Assembly (NCBI GenBank): GCA_001872985.1
Contig: MNYA01000310.1
Span: 1-7,430, forward strand
Source of the DNA: a bacterium CG2_30_54_10
GTDB taxonomy: Bacteria; Muiribacteriota; Ozemobacteria; Ozemobacterales; Ozemobacteraceae
Length of the DNA stretch: 7,430 bases
Reading direction: 5' to 3'
Numbering within the stretch: the first letter of the stretch is position 1; every line of letters begins with the position of its first letter. The notes under the pieces were generated by a model, which had not been told where the DNA came from, searched no databases, and worked only from the letters and a program-made list of their open reading frames with translations. The translations under genes were made by a program, and so were the position numbers. This document shows, piece after piece, positions 4,966-7,430 of this stretch.

Positions 4966-6124
4966 ACGCTTGATCCTGCTGCTTGCCCTTTCGTTCACGC
5001 TGTTGGGCGCGGGCTGCGTCCAGGAAGAGCTTGTCATTCCAGTGGCGACCGTCACGGGAAAAATAGTCGTTCCACCAGCAAAGATCGCCCTGGGCGTCCA
5101 TGTGACCGTAGCCGCCAATCCCACCATTAGCACCTACGTAAATGAGTCGGGTGATTTCAAGCTTGAGTTCCAGAAACCTGGACGGTATCTGCTTGTCTGC
5201 AGAGGCCGGAACTTCGATGTCGAATTCGTCTGGGTCGAAGCTCTCATCGAAGAAACGGTCAGCGTCGGAAGCGTGTTCCTGAACGAAAAGATCGTCGGGG
5301 AAGCCAAATGGATCGCGACCATCGTTGATTATCCGGACGCGACCGGGTTCAAGGTCAAGAGCCTGGACCCGAAGTGGGCAACCGATACCGTGGATATGTA
5401 TGACGACGGAATGCATGGCGACAAGATCGCCAATGATGGGATCTTCACCACGAGGGTACAAAATCTCTACACCGGTTCGCAGCTCTACTCGATCGTATGG
5501 CTCAAGGGTAGTGCATTCGAAACCAACGAAGTCAAGGATCCGCACCAGGAGTTCGAGCGCAACACCAAATCCGAGATCATCGTTCTTTCTCCTTCGGCGA
5601 AGGTTGCGCGGGGAACGGTCACAAGTTCCCTGGTTGGCGTGAACTACGCAGAGGTCGTCCTTTCAACCAAGATGGGTTCCAGAAAGATCAATTTGGACAG
5701 CGACGGACATTACTCGCTGCCGATGGAAGGGAACGGAAAAGAATACCTCGTTTTCAGAAGCCCGACCTTCCATATCAGAGCGATTCCCGTCGATCTTACA
5801 ACCATTCCCATCTACGATGTTCCGCCGGTTGCGCTTGCCGTGAAAGCCCCCGGGGAAGCCAAGTTCGTGCTGGTGAAGAGCGATTTCCAAGCCGTGGAAA
5901 ACCCGACCCTGGTGGCCGATTTCACGAATTGGCAACCGCAACCTCTGTATGACGATGGAACGCATGGCGATGAACTTGCGGGAGACGGCGTCTACACACT
6001 GCTCAGGACGGGGGTTGCACCCGGCTACCACAAGTATGCCTTCAACATCACCACCATAAATCAGGTGCGAGACCCTTACGAGGAATCCGGCGATTCGAAA
6101 TACTCAATCGTGCTGGTGAAATGA
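4958..6124 (+). CDS. Lipoprotein with duplicated carboxypeptidase-regulatory-like and CBM48/choice-of-anchor-X-like domains
   Basis: A 388-residue lipoprotein: basic MNKR, a hydrophobic stretch, then LLGAGC with C20 as the lipidated residue. Valine rather than aspartate follows the cysteine, which fits outer-membrane sorting by the E. coli rule. The mature part is an A-B-A-B duplication. A units (about 28-112 and 216-294) are small beta-sandwich, carboxypeptidase-regulatory-like (TVTGKI and RGTVTS starts, NESGDFKLE and DSDGHYSLP turns). B units (about 113-210 and 299-388) start GEAK, carry YDDGxHGDxxAxDGxxT near the middle and end in VxDPxxE. The second B unit has FTNWQPQPLYDDG and PGYHKYAF, resembling CBM48/AMPK glycogen-binding and choice-of-anchor-X domains. 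No catalytic motif is visible. It lies 61 bases after the barrel gene and overlaps the next gene by ATGA. A surface glycan-binding or assembly role is inferred. Confidence 0.85.
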   Translation: MNKRLILLLALSFTLLGAGCVQEELVIPVATVTGKIVVPPAKIALGVHVTVAANPTISTYVNESGDFKLEFQKPGRYLLVCRGRNFDVEFVWVEALIEETVSVGSVFLNEKIVGEAKWIATIVDYPDATGFKVKSLDPKWATDTVDMYDDGMHGDKIANDGIFTTRVQNLYTGSQLYSIVWLKGSAFETNEVKDPHQEFERNTKSEIIVLSPSAKVARGTVTSSLVGVNYAEVVLSTKMGSRKINLDSDGHYSLPMEGNGKEYLVFRSPTFHIRAIPVDLTTIPIYDVPPVALAVKAPGEAKFVLVKSDFQAVENPTLVADFTNWQPQPLYDDGTHGDELAGDGVYTLLRTGVAPGYHKYAFNITTINQVRDPYEESGDSKYSIVLVK

Positions 6125-7430
6125 TCATGAAATTGAATGAGTACATGCTAAAAACGCTATTGACATTGATTCTGGTGGCGCTGAGCACGCTTCCGCTGCA
6201 TGCCCGCGACCCGATTAATTTTTTCAAGGAAGCCAACCCGCTGTTCGACATTTCCGATCCCCTCGGGGACGACAAAGGCCCGGGATACTATCAGTATCCG
6301 CTCGACAAGCGAATTCGCCGCGGAACTTTCGATTTGAAGCATTTCTCGGTTTATGAAGAGGACGGCATTGTCACCTTCGTCATACAGACCCGGGAATACA
6401 TCATGACCGAATGGCCTGACACTCACAAGAGTGACGAACAGGGTTTCGTCGCCAATATGTTCGATATCTACGTCGACCTGGATGGAAAGCCGGGAACAGG
6501 CTACAAGAAAGCCCTTCCCGGGCGCGAACTGGATTTCGCTGACAATAAGGGCTGGGAAAAAGCGATCCTTCTGACGCCGCTGTCGCAATTCAGGGCTTAC
6601 GACATCCTGAAGGGAAAGACCGACGAACTCGAGTTTCAAAACATTATCAGCGACATCGTTCTGCCGGACTACGTACTCATTCAGCGCGATAAGATCATCG
6701 TCAGAGTCAGCAAGGAACTTCTGGGAAACATCGGTCCGAACGCCGGGTATCAGTGTCTGGCGCTTGGATATTCGAAGGTGGTTTCCCCCAACCGGCTTCT
6801 GAATATGGATGTTCGCGCGTTCGCAACTCCGAACGATTTTGGCGGCGGTTGGGATACTTACGGCGATCCTCCGATCATGGACTTGCTGATGCCTGAAGGC
6901 ATCGATCAATACGTGACTCTGCGGGAATATCGTTCCCAACCGTTTCGCGGAAACATCGAAAGGGCCAAGATTCCCTTCGTGTATTCCAATCAAAAGAGCG
7001 CTACCGATGTTCCGCAGGTTTTCCCGGGGGTTCGGGCGGAATCGTCTACAATCTCACTTTCTGCGATTCCTCGCGGAGAAGAGAGCGTAGAGCTTTACGA
7101 CACGGAATCACCTCCGAAGATCTTCGCGCCGGCGCCACCGGCGGCCTTCAAGCGTGAAGAGCTCCGGAAAGCGGCATCCGCAGCCAAGTTGGCCTGGAAG
7201 CCTATCTCGGAACCTACTTCGAGGTTCGCCGCAACTCCTGCTAACAAGCCCATCGCGAAGCCGACAAAGAAGCCCATTGCAGTGCCGCCATCGAAGCTTG
7301 ACGCAAGCTCCGGTGCAAGCTTCGACGGTTACCGGGGTAAAACATCGTCAACCCTTTCCAGGTCTGAAGAAAGCTCTGGCTCTGGCTCTGGCTCTAACTC
7401 TGGCTCTGGCTCTAACTCTGGCTCTGGCTC
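6121..7430 (+). CDS. Secreted protein with glucodextranase C-terminal-like domain, 3' end beyond the window
   Basis: The frame stays open from 6121 to the window end (436 complete codons, no stop). Residues 1-28 are a Sec signal peptide ending LPLHA before RD. About 42-285 match the glucodextranase C-terminal family: the opening DPLGDDKGPGYYQYPLD, FDIYVDLDGKPGTGYKKALPGREL, GWEKAILLTP, and the closing GGGWDTYGDPPIMDLLMP. Family members occur on alpha-glucan-acting enzymes and alone in envelope proteins, and the fold is linked to SLH-like wall or glycan binding. After about residue 310 the protein becomes Pro/Lys/Ala-rich (KPIAKPTKKPIAVPPSK) and then (Ser-Gly/Ser-Asn)n. No catalytic domain is seen in the available part. 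The start overlaps the lipoprotein stop (ATGA), indicating coupling. An ATG at 6127 with GGTGA seven bases upstream is an alternative start. The C-terminal anchor or domain lies outside the window. Confidence 0.85.
   Translation, partial: MIMKLNEYMLKTLLTLILVALSTLPLHARDPINFFKEANPLFDISDPLGDDKGPGYYQYPLDKRIRRGTFDLKHFSVYEEDGIVTFVIQTREYIMTEWPDTHKSDEQGFVANMFDIYVDLDGKPGTGYKKALPGRELDFADNKGWEKAILLTPLSQFRAYDILKGKTDELEFQNIISDIVLPDYVLIQRDKIIVRVSKELLGNIGPNAGYQCLALGYSKVVSPNRLLNMDVRAFATPNDFGGGWDTYGDPPIMDLLMPEGIDQYVTLREYRSQPFRGNIERAKIPFVYSNQKSATDVPQVFPGVRAESSTISLSAIPRGEESVELYDTESPPKIFAPAPPAAFKREELRKAASAAKLAWKPISEPTSRFAATPANKPIAKPTKKPIAVPPSKLDASSGASFDGYRGKTSSTLSRSEESSGSGSGSNSGSGSNSGSG
7291..7325. repeat. 10-bp perfect inverted repeat in the linker of the glucodextranase-C-like gene
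   Basis: TCGAAGCTTG (7291-7300) and CAAGCTTCGA (7316-7325) are exact reverse complements around a 15-base spacer. The spacer and right arm also hold a short direct repeat, GCAAGCT (7303-7309 and 7315-7321). It lies within coding sequence at the change from Pro/Lys-rich to Ser-rich residues. It may be an mRNA hairpin or a recombination scar. Confidence 0.6.
7375..7430 (+). repeat. Hexanucleotide Ser-Gly/Ser-Asn coding repeat at the window end
   Basis: TCTGGC and TCTAAC units run from 7375 to the last base. They form a higher-order 18-bp period that reads SGSGSN. The repeat gives a flexible hydrophilic linker in the secreted protein and keeps frame if copy number changes. Its full length is unknown because the window stops inside it. 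Confidence 0.9.

Noticed and set aside
4934..5545. Minus-strand open frame (203 codons) opposite the lipoprotein gene
   Set aside because: It runs antisense to the lipobox and duplicated domains, which are strong evidence for the plus strand.
6157..6993. Long minus-strand open frame (278 codons) opposite the glucodextranase-C-like gene
   Set aside because: The plus strand in the same place encodes a clear signal peptide and family motifs. The minus-strand frame has no recognisable domain and is a shadow of it.

Overview
The window reads as a chromosomal segment of a diderm (outer-membrane) bacterium with roughly balanced base composition. The main reason is the gene at 2578-4896. It combines a Sec signal peptide, one S-layer homology (SLH) domain, a coiled-coil stretch and a long beta-rich region ending in phenylalanine. 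This is the layout of OmpM/SlpA-type barrels that tie the outer membrane to the cell wall in Negativicutes, Cyanobacteria, Deinococcus-Thermus and several candidate phyla. A candidate phylum such as Riflebacteria/Ozemobacteria is my low-confidence guess; no marker gene in the window settles it.

Layout. The left part is transcribed leftward (minus strand): an ECF sigma factor (2385-1843), a membrane anti-sigma factor overlapping it by ATGA (1846-1289), and, after a 146-bp gap, an EF-hand protein with a Gln/Thr/Ala/Pro repeat tail (1142-159). The gap holds a 17-bp direct repeat and a possible ECF promoter. The right part is transcribed rightward (plus strand) from a divergent 192-bp intergenic region: the SLH/barrel protein (2578-4896), a lipoprotein with a duplicated two-domain architecture (4958-6124), and a secreted protein with a glucodextranase C-terminal-type domain (6121 to the window end). 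The last gene ends inside a Ser-Gly/Ser-Asn hexanucleotide repeat and is incomplete here. Bases 1-158 hold no gene, but contain a REP-like palindrome and an extended -10 motif facing into the EF-hand gene.

How the genes may work together. The three plus-strand genes look like one operon for a cell-surface assembly: an outer-membrane barrel tied to the wall, an outer-membrane lipoprotein with glycan-binding-like (CBM48/AMPK-type) beta domains, and an exported protein whose family is linked to alpha-glucan enzymes and SLH-like binding modules. The divergent sigma/anti-sigma pair is a natural candidate for controlling this envelope set. That regulatory link, and the carbohydrate role, are inferred from domains and gene order only.

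Notable sequence-level signals are a tandem duplication of the translation-start region between the barrel and lipoprotein genes (4888-4962), the A-B-A-B duplication in the lipoprotein, a paired EF-hand module with one shortened calcium loop, and several short tandem repeats that make two proteins likely length-variable.
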